Shown one piece after another: positions 11,766-24,231 of a DNA stretch of 64,000 bases (position 1 is its first letter; each line of letters begins with the position of its first letter). The translations under genes and the position numbers were made by a program. This stretch comes from Paragonimus westermani (taxonomy: Eukaryota; Platyhelminthes; Trematoda; Plagiorchiida; Troglotrematidae). The notes below the pieces were generated by a model, which searched no databases, had not been told where the DNA came from, and saw only the letters and a program-made list of their open reading frames with translations. Location of the stretch: contig QNGE01003620.1 in NCBI GenBank assembly GCA_008508345.1, forward strand, positions 1 to 64,000. Reading direction: 5' to 3'.

Positions 11766-14700
11766 CTGTAAGGAAGTGGGTGTGGGGCAGATAAGGGTTT
11801 GGTTTTCAGAGCAATGGATCGTTCGGTTCGAAGACCAAGGGACCGTTTGGATCGTCATGGAGTCGAGCCGGGGGTATGTCATTTAGAATTCCCTCGACTT
11901 CACTTAGATAGGTTACAGCGTCCAGTCCAATATCACATGTTGTTTTGTGGCAGCCCGCGTGACTCGCCGAACCGCGCGGATCAAGCGTTCCAAATTTTCA
12001 CCTCAATGACTAACAGCGGGAAGATTGAAGTTCTGAATGACGAAGCGGACCGATGGGATCCGTCTTTTTCAGAAGCACGTAAGCTTCTATTCAGCTCTGA
12101 TTCCGCACCTGGGTAGGTAAACCAGTTAGTGCTGTCCATAACTTCCGACACTCCTCAACGGCCAATGAACCACGGCGGAGCAGTTAAAAAGAATCTGTTG
12201 ACATCGACCGCGCTACTTTCAAATCCAAAACTCGTGTCCTCAGACAAATCAAAAGGCGGATGTATCTTTTACAAATGCTCCCCCAAACATAAAACTCCTG
12301 AAAATCGAAGCAGTTCATGCCACAACCTGTAACTGGCGCTCCGACGGATGTCATACAATCAACAGGGCCCACTAACGGGTCACCATACGCTAGCACAGTT
12401 TCGTTGACAGCACTTTGCGCACCGCGCATTATGATAGCGCCCGACGCACACTAGCCACACTCCTGACAAAACGTAACTATCCTCCAGGTGAACTTCGACC
12501 CAGCAATAGTGTTTGATAACCGTGTGTTCAAAAACATCATGGAGCGGTAGTGTCATCGATTAAAGACCATGACACAGCTCAGCAGAAACTCTTCCACCTA
12601 GACAAATTACGCCGTTTCTGGTGACAGGATTTAGTCTGGTCGGGTGACCCCTCTGGTTCTTAGAGATTTTTGTACAGTTCCCGCTGAGGGCTCTCTACTG
12701 TTCTGCCCGAACGACGGGCTCACATCATGGATCTAATCCCCCGTCGGACAAGACTGTAGGCCAGCCTTCATACCATGCTATTTCATGGGGTAGGTTTTAC
12801 CGGTGTAACTAGTATGAAACATGTTTTACGCACCACTGTACACCACTAGTGCCACATGTTGTCAGCAGCCTCCCTAAAAGAAGCTCTCTAAATTGCACTT
12901 ATTGAAGCAGCCATTTTGATGACCACGAAGTCTGTGGTAAACACAAGAAAGTCGAACAATCAGCAACATGTGTTTCCTGAGAACAAGCATTCCAGGTCCC
13001 TTAAGGAGCTGTCCACCGCGTTTGGGTCAGACAGACATTGTCGTCATGGACAACTGGTATCGGCTCTCCTCATACAACACTTCGTTGAATGCGTCCTAAT
13101 GATCTCGTTCTACCCTTGTGTTAACTTAATGTCGTGCGCAAGCCTTCCGTTAGAAAAATTCGATCTCTTTGAGACATTAGTTTGTAGTTTGGGGGCTCAC
13201 ACCATCAGACAATCCTGTCGAGCTGACCACGTACCGATCAACTTTGGGCACAGCGAGGGAACCTGCACTAAGCCTTGCAGGTTGCTCACCACCATAGTTG
13301 GCTGTCTCACGGCAAAATCAACGGTCAATCTGGTCCATGGCGGATATTCGCTAAAGGAACCGTTCTAGCTCACAACTACTTAAAAAGCGGACTTCAGCCT
13401 CGCTGTTCGTCGATAGCTATATAGGGTCCCAAAAAGCACAAAATTTCACGTCCGCTTCCAGCCGGCTGACAGTTTTTTCCGGTGTGCAACGGGCAAAACG
13501 CAGACTTAGTAGGCTGACTGTCTTCCATCAGAGAGGTGAGTGGCAGATCGGTCTATTGTGGCTGACGCCGAACTTCCCCCTTGGATGTGGTTTACTTTCT
13601 TTTAACTGCGTGGTGATTCGAATTTTGAGGAAAAGTTCTGTACCGTCATTGTGATCCCGTTTTCATTCATTTTTGTCACACTGAGCGAGAAAATTTTTTA
13701 AGTTTTTGCCACCGTTTGGCGTATTCGTCCTATTGATCATCACCTAGTAATATGTTTATTCGTTTTCACTTTTTCCTCACCGCGCGTATGGCCTCAATTA
13801 TTCATTGTTAACACGTGCCGTTTTTCACGAGTTATAACAAGGTGACGCGCACGAGATCCAACACTGCTGGTGGATCCGAGGTGTGGAGTGATTGTGGTTG
13901 GCTCGGCTGACACAGGACTGTTCAGAACGGTATTCAGTTTCGGACGTACTTACACGGGTAGCAGTTCAAGCGCACGGGCCTCAAAGAGGACTTGCTTTGT
14001 TATTCGGAAGACCACTTTTCTGCATGAACTTCCCCTTCCGATGGAGTTGCGTCCTGTCCGGTCACGCTTCCATCTTGTTACTTACCACTCCCAGTGAGCA
14101 CAAGCAAGACGTGTCGAGATATGACTGCGGGGTGTCTGACAATTCCAATGCGCCGCACAAGGCAACAGCGGAAGTAGCCCTGGTTGGAATACAGGGAACG
14201 TCAGTTGGCATGATATCACAGCTGAGCTCCTTGGATGTGTATATCGCGTCCCGCTTCCGGGTGTGTTGGCTCTTCTTAAAGCAGTGACTTCGTTCACTGC
14301 TCAAACTGATGAAGCAGCCACAAGGTTGAAGTGCCGGGCAATCTTGGGGAGGAAGCATGCTGTTTGCGGACAATTTTCGACCACACCCTTTCCAGAGGTT
14401 CAATACGGAGCGATGTTAAATAACTTCTGTCCTTCAGACCCAGAAAACTTGGTTTTAGCTGGTAGGCTCTACTCTGAAGTTAACAGGACGCCACTCAAAC
14501 TCTTGTGACGTTATTCTTGAGAATAATAACAGAAGAAGTGGTGGACAAGACAGTGGAGATGAGAGCCAACTCAAGGGGGCATCACTGGATCACTCATTAC
14601 GAGGGCAACAGAGGCGCTTCCAGCCCGCCAGAAGAAGGTTACACGCCGAGGTCGATACCAAATTCCAAGCCAATCAAAGGTCTCGATCCTCATTCTCACG

Positions 14701-15329
14701 TGGAAACCAATGTCTCGAACGGGGTCAACTCAGGCGCTCACACTCAAAACAGAGTCGACTGCTACCCTTCCCTTGTATGGTCATCCAACTGTGGGGCTGT
14801 CTGGGTCTGCAGTAGTAGCCCCCGGGGCTGGTGCGGACCACCAGTCTTCCTCCGCGCCTCCAACCATTCCACTTCAGAAGAGTGCTGTTAAAATTCATAT
14901 CACTCCTGAGCTTTCTGACCCCACAAGTCCGCTGGGGTCACCTCCCGGGTCCAGGTAGACTCATATTTAGCCCACCTAGCCGCATTTTCTTCGGGTGTAT
15001 TGGGGTCATTTATTGTTAAGCTCTTCTCCAACTCAAAATATCACCCCGATTTTCGCAGGAGTGAAACTGCAAACCATTCTTCAGTGGCTTGGGAAATGAA
15101 GACGGTTCGAAAGCAGTTGACCTCGAAGCAACAAAAAATGGACGGAGCGTCTCACAGAGATGATCACATGCGCTCAGATTGTGAGGAGACGATTGCTGTC
15201 CTCCAAGAAGACGTTCGAAACTTTGCTGCTGTTCACAAATTCCCCTCCGCTATCAAGATTGCTTTCTCAAGCTCTCCCTCGCGCTTTTCTCTAGCTTTCT
15301 GTACCCGGTCGAGTAAGAAATTGGGCCCC
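11766..15329. other. Unannotated stretch with incidental reading frames
   Basis: Contains + strand open stretches of 150 codons (12916-13368), 131 codons (13892-14287) and 128 codons (14505-14891). Their translations show no domain, signal peptide or internal repeat that I recognise, and none has gene-like neighbours or clear splice context. The last part (14.7-15.3 kb) could be the upstream region of the LINE endonuclease relic that follows. I would not call any of these genes. Confidence 0.35.
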
Positions 15330-15660
15330 AGGTGCATATATGCGCATTCCCTGAGGCTTTCAAGTAAATTGTCAGAAATCAGACAGGTGGTCCACGAAAC
15401 CAACTCTCACATTCTTGTCTTGACGAAAACCTGTCTTGTCACGGACACCAGTGACAATGAACTACACGTCTTCGGGTGCTCAGTGTGTCAGAAAGACTCC
15501 TGTTGATGCAGGGGATGTTCTTCTCCGCTTCTAATCCAGAAACTCCTGGCCTCAAATGTCATGGATCTCCACAAGGTTCGACCTCGCACCTTCCTTAGGC
15601 AACGGTTCTTTTCCTACAAGGTTATCAACCACTAGGACGACGTTCCATGAGAGAATTTCT
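15330..15660 (+). pseudogene. LINE endonuclease joined to RT C-terminus (internally deleted copy)
   Basis: The + strand frame ending at 15506 carries the start of a LINE apurinic-type endonuclease. It shows the SLRLSSKLSEIRQVV block (usual NARSL--KL-EL), then ETNSHILVLTKTCLV (usual ETKPHILAITETWLT), DTSDNELHVFG and VCQKDS (usual D-S-LP-GY---RRD). A shifted frame continues as CRCRGC. About 30 bases later, HKVRPRTFLRQRFFSYKVIN followed by DDVP (15573-15640) matches the extreme C-terminus of the LINE polyprotein (usual R--L-R-FFS-RVIN-WN-LP). Roughly two thirds of the endonuclease and nearly all of the RT are therefore missing between the two parts. Both parts resemble the CR1/Jockey-like group, as at 1-654. 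Confidence 0.6.
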
Positions 15661-16589
15661 CTTGCTTCTAGGGTCCGTTTTAAAGTGTAATTTGCATCTC
15701 ACATGAATGGGCTAATGTCGGATAAGTGTCCTGTCCCATTCTTCCTACGTACGGCAACTTCCAAAAAAAGTTCCACACCCCTTTCTAGTGGCTGTCTTTC
15801 AGGCCAGCAGACAACCACTGGAAGTTGAAGTGGACAAACTGAGTGGATCTTGGAAATTATCGGCCTCAACCTCTAACTGGCGCTCAACTTGCTGATAATC
15901 CTTTTGATGTTTACGGTTAGGGTCTTTTCGATCGTGAACCTGTTCCTGCCTTCTGGAAACCCAAGTTACACCCTCATATCTCATAAATTGTTCTCTTGTG
16001 TTGTACATATAAGATTGCCACGCGTCATCGCGCATTCCAGCAGTGCTATTCGCTGAGCCGTATACTTATCCATGGGGGTAGTATGAAAGCCGCTCCTTTG
16101 GGAATGCTCAGGTTTCAGTCAACTCGAATGCTGCGATTAGTCCAAGTGGAGCGAAGCCCAAACGAACTGTGATATCGTCTGAAAAGTTGGTTTCACAGCC
16201 TGAACATCATTTGTTGGAATTCATTTCCCGAAGGCGTCTGACTATTTTGCAGCAGAATGCAATGCCATCCTCCACATAGATGCCGTGAACACCGTACATG
16301 CAAGAGGGATGAAAATGTCACTTAGCAACAAGCAACCAAGGCACCTCCTAATCCCCTTTAGAACTAATCATCGTTTTTCGAGTTTTATACTTTCAAGTTG
16401 TCTGCGCGTCTGTAACTCATGACCGCTGCTACACACCGCAAACTGATGAGGTCCGTTTACTGATCCTGCATTGACTGACAAACCTGACACGGAACCGCTT
16501 GTCATTCTGGGAACCTTACCGGTTTTCACCAGCTTTGGAAAGGGCGCGGATAAACACTGGCCGTGAAGTCTGTCAGCGCTAACATGAAG

Positions 16590-16720
16590 GGCATACCACG
16601 GTTCTCTGTAGCAGAGGGAGGGATGTGGTCTTCAGACTAAAACGAGGGGTGCGTCAAGGCCAACCGCAAGCTGCAACCAACGGCTGATTCCATCTTTTCT
16701 GCAACCACAGTGTCATTTAG
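16590..16720 (+). pseudogene. LINE reverse transcriptase snippet
   Basis: A short frame reads TTVLCSRGRDVVFRLKRGVR and then QGQPQAATN. This resembles the RT palm motif GVRQGDPLSP that precedes the YADD active site in several LINE clades. Flanking sequence cannot be aligned with confidence, and no active site is visible downstream. The call is tentative. Confidence 0.35.
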
Positions 16721-19700
16721 GTACCTATGCCTGTAATGGAAAGCAGAGATGCCACTTCTGTCGACCTCCCTCTACTGGCTCTATGTGTGAGCTCAGACGC
16801 AGTTGCTGGGTATGCGGGGGGAGCCAAACACCACTATCCGCGTTACTCGGTATCAGTCTACCAAATGCCGCTGCACGAAACTTCCTCCAGAAATTCAGCT
16901 GAAGTAACCGATTTGGGTCACCCTCCATGGTCAAAACAGACATTGATTAGGTTTACTCAATTAAGCACTTCTGTTGGTGATCTCTTAACACCATACATAT
17001 TGCATTACTTGGTGCTCTGTTGCACCAGATGTAACAGTTGAATGTTCCGAGGTGGCAACTCTCAGTGAGCCCTCAAAATCAGGAGGCCCAAACAAACAGA
17101 AACCGCTTGTTGTGAAGCCGAAACTGCTGGCAAAGTGCCCCGGCGGATCGCTGACTCACGCACTTTAACGGTGTCATGTCTGTATTCGCAAGGAAAACCT
17201 TTGGGTTAACTCGGCAAAGCAAGTACAGTCTAATCCTGCCGCTGTCCATAGTCTTAGGCACCACTACCACGCTCAACTCTTGGCTCGCCGTTTCCTTTTC
17301 TTGCGGAAATAAACAGTGAAATAACTACCAGCTTCATGTGCACAAACCACCTGATTCCATCCTGTGAACCACCTGCGAACAAGCAGTTTATCTGCGATAT
17401 CCACTTTCACATTTCGTTGACGGCAACCAGGTTAATAGGTGACATTAATGGTGACGAAAACTTAATGCACTTAGCTGCCATCATTAGAGGAAAAGTGAGA
17501 GTTCTGTTATCTACATGAATCACTGTCTTCCGAATAGCATATCGGGAAACTCATACCTTAGACATGTTTGAAGATCTGTTGCTTCAGCGAGCATCGCGTA
17601 ACCATCAACACTTCTGCTGAAGGTTAGTCCTCGTTCTCCTTCATACATCAGCTCCAAGGATGACGCTGTTAAAAGCTTGGGGTGCTTCCGGAGTACATAG
17701 TTTAACTCATCCACATATTTCGGGTGAATCCAGTAAACCCAAGGCCAACCGATAATCAATGTGCAGCTAGGACAGCAAAGGCGTATTCTCTACTTTCTAA
17801 TCGACAAAGTTAGAAGGGGAGATGTGCACACTAAATGCCAGCTGCCTGACGCGACACCGTTTTGTTCCAATTCCCCCTCTGTTGCGCCTTATCATCACCA
17901 CTAAGAGCCCAGAGAGTGTTAATCAAACTGCTCTCTTTAAGGTGACCACCACTTGCACGATTTTGATCCTACCTGTAAAGTTCACTATTGTAACGTTGAC
18001 TAACGCATCCGGTTCCCACGTCCACCGAATGGCAAAACAAACATTGGTCTTGGAAACGACAGTGCTGCTGATACAAGGATTGCTGCGTAAATAAAATACG
18101 AACCTCATTTCGTTCCGAGTCCTGGGTGGGTTCCAAGATAACGGCGGATCCAGGCAGGTGGTTTTAAAGGGAACGGACCAACAAGTACGACCGCTACGCA
18201 AAAAGGACGGAGGCGAATGAGGTCGCGGTGACATGACCTCAAACGTGACACAGGTGACCAAAAGAACTCATACACTGTTGACAAACAATGCACACCTCGT
18301 AGGCAGGACAAAGAAGGTGGTGCGCGGCCAAGGAGGAGGAGGAGGTAGGGAGACAGTCACATGCCTTATCCATGAAAGTTTCGACAATGGGCTAACGAGA
18401 CTGGGAATAATTGTAGTAAATTTTGCCGTTATCCAGAAGAGTTCTACATCGCCAGTTATCAGTTGCAATAAACACAGTTATTGCGGAAATACAGTAATCG
18501 GTTCGAATTTTCAATCCATCGAAGCTAAACGACCTTGGAAACTGCCAGCTGAATTTTTCGTGTATATGGTTTTGTGAAGCGAAACTATCATGTGTTTCAA
18601 AATGCTATCCAACAGATGGCACACTTGTTAGTTGAAGGTGAAGTATGCACTTTCTCACTCCGTCCACCTCACTTGCAAAGAATTTGTCGCCTCTCTCAAC
18701 TCTTGCTGAATCTCATCGAACTATCCGGGATAATTCCCTCAGTGACGCGTAATCGACGGTTCCAATAACGCTTATTCAGATAGTCGTGTTTAAGGTATAA
18801 AAACGCCAAAGGTGTAACATGCAGGCCAGCCGATTCTACTCTGGATGCCCGTGACTTCGCGGACCAACCTTCGGGCAACGTGGACGCACCACGGGACGGC
18901 GCTCTTCCGAAGTAGTGGTTCGAACAACAGTTCTGAAAAGAGAAACAATACGAACAAACATGAGCCGAAGGCCCAGTAAGCCATGCACACGACTTACACA
19001 AACGAAAGCTAAGAGAGCACCGACAAGACAGCAGCACGCCCCGTCACACAACTCAAATTCAATTCGTGCGCGCTCGCTGGTTTCGGTTGCGTGTTACAGA
19101 GGGACGTTCAGAAGAGCGGGAATTTATATTGTACCGTTGAAAAATTAGTACCGAATGCTCTCTCGCTTTGAATGTGGACTAACCAGATACACAAATTATG
19201 TAGTGGAGAGACGTTGAAAATACGACAACCGAAAACGAGTCCACAAGTAGCCATCAGTCAACGAGAAATGCGCTCATTAAAACACCCGGGTGCAGATGCA
19301 GTTGGGGGCATGTTAAACAATACCAAAAAAGAGCGTTTCGACGTGGAAGCAGTGGTGCTTATATAACAAATCAAAGGCAGTTTACGTGCAGTTGACACAG
19401 ATTTCATCACGATTATTTGCTCTACATAGCAAAAACCAATAAAGAAATTTAGGACCAGCTTTTTACAAACAATCCAAAAGTGCCTCGAACAATTCGTCGC
19501 CACACATCCTACGAAACGTATGAAGGCAAACGTGCCGGGCGAACTTTAGTACATCTAACACCGTACTTATATATTCTCAAGGGATATGCTGACTGCAAGC
19601 TCAAAGAATTTAGGCGCCCTCTGTATCGTTCGAAGCAGATGAAGAAAAAATCCACGCGCGCACTAAACAGGTGCTAGGAAAGACTGCTGAAAGCACACTC

Positions 19701-20239
19701 TGAGGTGTCTTTGCATTTGGGGATTTATCGGCTGAGGTGGAATAAACCTCCAGCTCTTCCATGTTAGCACCCGACGGGAAGTTTTCCGGTCAAACAATTG
19801 TTCCCGAGTTAAACAGTTGTTGAGTGTGACTACCGATTTGATACCCGACTCTAAATTTGTGGAATTTTCTTTATCCGCTCTACTGCCAATCCTTCTATAA
19901 CACATGTTAAAGCCTTCTTACTAGGGGCTATTTTACGTGATGGGGGCAACCTAGGCAAGGCTCCTCCAGAAACATCCTAGAGCAGCTCTAATCTCTCCGG
20001 ACCCCTTTAAAAGCTTCTAAACACACTCCAAACTGGCGCTCCTTCTTGTGTGTGTGTGTGGAAAGAAACCACGCCCATGACTACCTTCAAGGCAGGTGAC
20101 CGGCACTTCCAAGCTGTCTGTGGACCAGTCAGAATCCCACTCAACATAATGAGGTGTCCGGTAAAAAGCGGCCCTCTCCAACCGCTACTTAGGAAAGTGG
20201 CTTTAATCAGCGTACATTTCGTCTAAGTCAGTCACGCAC
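16721..20239. other. Unannotated stretch
   Basis: About 3.5 kb of short overlapping frames on both strands, the longest around 114 codons (18233-18577, +). I found no domain, RNA gene or repeat that I can name. A short TG run lies at about 20048-20060. Confidence 0.35.
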
Positions 20240-20620
20240 AAATATGTTTATCTTTACGGAACAATTAACCGAGGCCGACAAACAGGAGCTCCCTAGGGAC
20301 GCTTTCTTCGTCGACCTCGCCGTTCCGTTCGACCATGTCCTACATGGTCTCCCCAGGCACGAACTCAGAGACCACAGAATCCGACGGGAGATACCTCACC
20401 GGGTGACCTCTTTCCCTTATGTCCCAACTTTTGGGGTCAAAACCGGATCAGACTTTTTATCTCTCGTTTCAACCTATACAGATATTCCATTGGAATCACT
20501 CCCTGATCTTGTTATTTCTTATTTATATCAAAGACCTTGTGTGCACTGCTTCGGGTGCCGAGGCTCTCTACGCTTATGATTTAAAATTCTGGAGTACAAG
20601 CTCTCCCAGTATACTACTGA
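20240..20620 (+). pseudogene. LINE reverse transcriptase palm relic
   Basis: Two overlapping + frames carry RT palm motifs in order. The first is AFFVDLAVPFDHVLHGLPRH (usual VIYLDFSKAFDKVPH--L), then KTGSDFLSLVS. After a frameshift comes LFLIYIKDLV (usual LFLIYINDLP), then LYAYDLKFW (usual LYADDLKIW). In the active-site box the first catalytic Asp is replaced by Tyr (YAYD), so the enzyme would be dead even without the frameshift. The region between these motifs is shortened relative to the family (the GVPQGSVLGP box is degraded). The copy belongs to the same CR1/Jockey-like group as the other + strand LINE pieces here. Confidence 0.65.
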
Positions 20621-22539
20621 TTGCTTTTGGTGTGTTAATGCGCCGGCATGACAGTAAGCGCTTACACGTGTCGCCTGGTGGTGGCTTTGACAACGCCTTT
20701 CGGAATCGCACAGCTTCGAGCGCGGTAGATATTACGAATTTTAAAGCGAAGAAATTTCAAGGCATATGGATGTCGTATGAATGATCCATTATGTACCATC
20801 ATCAAATATCCGGATAACAATGAATGTGCAACTCCTGGAGTAATTAAGCGCACTTTTATCCGTGTACGTAAGAAGAGTTCGGAAAGCTATATAAGGCTAA
20901 CATTAGACTGCCCATTTAATATGCAAAGCAGACCGCGTATGACGGTCCAAAATAAGGTATGCACCGCCGCAGTGCTGTTCACGGGCTTGGAAATATTGTT
21001 CGCTTGTCTTTGTTCGGAATCCCTGATCGGTGTTCGCTTGAATCCTGGTGACTTCACTCAATTTAATTCGCACACGTTTTTCCTTAGGCTCAACTCTGAC
21101 AGAATACCCTTATGTCGTACTGTTTGGTAGCAGTCGACGTAGACATAGGAACAAGATGCGTAAGCTTTGCTCACAGGCTCTCGTCAGTCAACTTTTTTTT
21201 CTTGGGGGATTATTAACCCCCGGGGTAGCGTACCTTCCGATATAGCTAGCTGTGCTCACGGCTAGTAAACGCATCGTTAGACCTTTAAGTCAATTCTGCT
21301 CTTGACACTCGCTGTCATCCCCAAGAACAGCGCGACAACCGGGTTTCAACTAATGTTTTTCAGGTCAACATACACCCGATTGGTGTAAAATGATATAAGC
21401 CGATTGGATCCGGGTACCCTAGATCTGTAACCATAAACCCCCCTACTAACTGTTGAACTCGGCGAAGAATTTCCAAGCTTTATTATTTCGCAGTTTGGTA
21501 GACAGCACTGGGAAAATTGAAACCTCAAACACCGCCGCGCAAGTGGACAGACTTCAGAGAATAAAATTTGGGCAGTAACGAAGCAGTCGACAAGGGTCAT
21601 TTGATAAAGTACAAAACAGCTGCCAGTGATGACGGGTGTCTAAGTGAACTTCTGTCGATCATAATTATTCGTCCAAACTTTGGAACTATTCGTTGCCATC
21701 CTCCTTGAAGACCATAACAACACTAATATGTTAGCTAAAGCAACGGAATTAACGTAGATACAGTATACAGCACTGGCCGAAGTTGCAGTATATTTGGCAG
21801 CGTATTAGCTCTGAATAGGAGCAGTGCCACTGTATGATTGGGCAAACTGAAGGCGATCAACCGAGAATAACGCAATTAGTAAACACGTACATTGGCGGCG
21901 TGTAAAGTCGACGCTTGCGAGAGCGAGCAGAAGGAAGAAGCGATTATGTAGCGGTAGGCAACCGCTCGTGGTGAGTCTCACATTCTAATAGGCGAGGTAC
22001 CTGTCCGTTTCTCTAATCGTTCAACCAAGTGCTCAAACACGAGAACGTTAACACCAAGGAGTACAAGTTTTCATGAGAGCTACAATACGGTCAATAATGA
22101 ATAAGTAAGGTTTAGGCTGATTTACACTTACAAGACAACCGGAAGATTGACTATGAAAATGTCGTAGTGTTCCAGTTAGCCAAAGCCGTTCACATTAATA
22201 TGGGCGACCCAACTTATTTCTCTTGTGCATTACGCCTTTGCCGCTGATGAAAGGTTAAGGGAACACAACTGGAGTTGAATAAATGTACATAGTTCCAATG
22301 GTCCGTGGTGGTGAATAAGTGGAGGGATGTGACCTAGGCAAGTCGTGGTCGACATACTGGTGTGATGGCATTGGTCACGTCCAGCCAATGTGACGTTTGC
22401 ACGATTAAAAGTTTCCCAGCGTCCATTGCGATGTACGGCGTCTCACGTAGGGAATGAGTGGTTAACTTGCGGCATCCAAAACGCGCAGCGCTCACTTACA
22501 GAATCAACCCTACTGGATATCCGCTTACATTGTGTTTAA
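20621..22539. other. Unannotated stretch
   Basis: A 117-codon + frame (20777-21130) follows the LINE palm relic and could be decayed LINE sequence, but I do not recognise the usual thumb motifs. The rest holds short frames only. The right end may include the decayed pol continuation of the CsRn1-like relic at 22.5-24.2 kb. Confidence 0.3.
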
Positions 22540-24231
22540 AAAGTGGAGCTTCTCATGCTGAACAGGTTGCTTGATGACAGAGTCCATTGCAGACGGTTTA
22601 CCTGGAAATACCCGATTGATAAACTGCAACAAAATATACTATATGCGGCAAACCTCTATACGGTCTGGCAATCGCACTGTTCCCTGCAGATTCCGATCAC
22701 GTCTGTTCTAAAAACTTGGCACCGCCGACATTAATGAGGTCTAGCTGTACGTGAGGAGTTGGGTACTTAGCGAGAATGGTCCCGTTGTTCAACGCCCGAT
22801 AGCCGTCACATGGACGCCAGTGGTTATTACCCTTTTAGGCGTCAAATGCAACGGCGAAACCCATGAACTGTTGGACGAACGGATAACGCTGAATTGAGGT
22901 CTATGTTCAAGTTCGGCCGACACAGCTTTTAACTCAGCCCAAGCTAAACGACGTGGGCGGCTTTGATTTGGTGGCCTTGTTTGACAGTGTGATGCACAAC
23001 ATCGGTTGTCGGTGTCAATATTTCGTAGGCGGGTTGGATCAGTTGAAACAGATCGGATAACGGCTCCCTAGAAGGGTTGTAAACTTCTTAGTCATACAAC
23101 ACTGTACTCATCACAACCGCGTATGGCGGTTTGCTCCGACTGCTGAACTTTGCCGAATGAGTAATTAGAGGCGATCGACGTGCGTCAGCTAGCAAATCGA
23201 AACGTCCGAAGAACTCGACACCAATAAACGGGAAGGAATGTCCTCCACAAGAAAAACCTGGCGAAAATCACGGTAAAGGTTGGGGTTTAGCCTCATCGAT
23301 CGACCGCGGATGGTACTAATGGGCTTAACGTGCTCAGCTCAGAGCGTAATGCCGAGTTCTTATCTTGGACCCGCTGTCGAATGTGGGATGACACTAAACT
23401 CCTAGTAGTCTACATCTCAGATAGAGAAGGCATATGGTCGTTGCTGTTGAAACGCGCTGGTCCGTTGGTCTAAGAATTCTCCATTTTGACAGTTGAATGG
23501 CGAGTGACATCGTCTAGCGCTGCCACTCTACGTCTCGTGGTATGGGCAAAGATCGTCAGTTTCTGGTCCGGACGAAAACCCGTCACGCGCCGTAGAAATC
23601 TTGAATAGTGACCAGGTGTGCTGAATGGTGGTTCAAAGGTCGGCCAACTCACGTCGATAGTCAAATTGCTCAGCGTTTGATTACAGTGAGTTGTGTTCAC
23701 GGCGCTCACTAAGACTTTATGCACGGTTGCCATTTCGGCATCCTTCGTGGATAGCGCTGGAGAGTTGGGGGTAACCGCTCGCCTAATTAATGTTGAATAT
23801 CCGTGTGTTACGTCGGCTGAAGCTGGTAGACTACCTACAGGGGGTGGGGTAGCGCGGATAACGGTTTCTGTGCACTCTGAGAAAGTTGTTCCATCTACAT
23901 TCCATAGAAGAGAGACTGTGGTAGTTGAGATTTATTTGCTTGTTGCCGCACACTTAGGGGAGGAACTGGTAGTTTCTTGTCGTTAAACTGTAGCCTGTGG
24001 AACGTATTTTCGAGACGCGCTCGCAAAGACCAACGTGTTTTTTAGATGTGTCTGCTTGGCGGAGTCATAGCGACTATTTGCTGAGCCCGGCATGATATCG
24101 CTAGTATGGTTAAACTCATCGCAGGGAAGACGTAGTATACACCAGGATAACTTATCCGAATAATTCCGCATATGGTGGGTGTTGAGATCTGTTTGCAACA
24201 AAGCGAACCGCAGCGTCCACACAAGATTCAA
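22540..24231 (-). pseudogene. CsRn1-like retrotransposon relic: gag, protease end and RT
   Basis: On the - strand, 24231-23983 reads as a Gag piece (LSWCILRLPCDEF, then a DIM and YDSAK block, matching ALPP--ADD-L-P--YE-LK in the complete element). Around 23310-23190 comes the end of protease and start of RT: YRDFRQVFLVEDIP, then FIGVEFFGRFDLLADARRSP (usual F-WVF-VADV, then ILGADFL-HFDLLVD-RR-R). At 22958-22860 comes RPRRLAWAELKAVSAELEH and then SVIRSSNSSWVSPLHLTPK (usual ARRL-P-KL--AKAEF-HM, I-R-SSSPWASPLHMVPK). Next is CDGYRALNNGTI and YPTPHVQ. The order is right but frames change often and stops are common. No LTR was found for this copy. It is older than the element at 1.5-6.9 kb. Confidence 0.75.

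Noticed and set aside
12916..13368. 150-codon + strand frame as a possible gene
   Set aside because: No recognised domain, no splice or promoter context, and a length compatible with chance in DNA of this composition.
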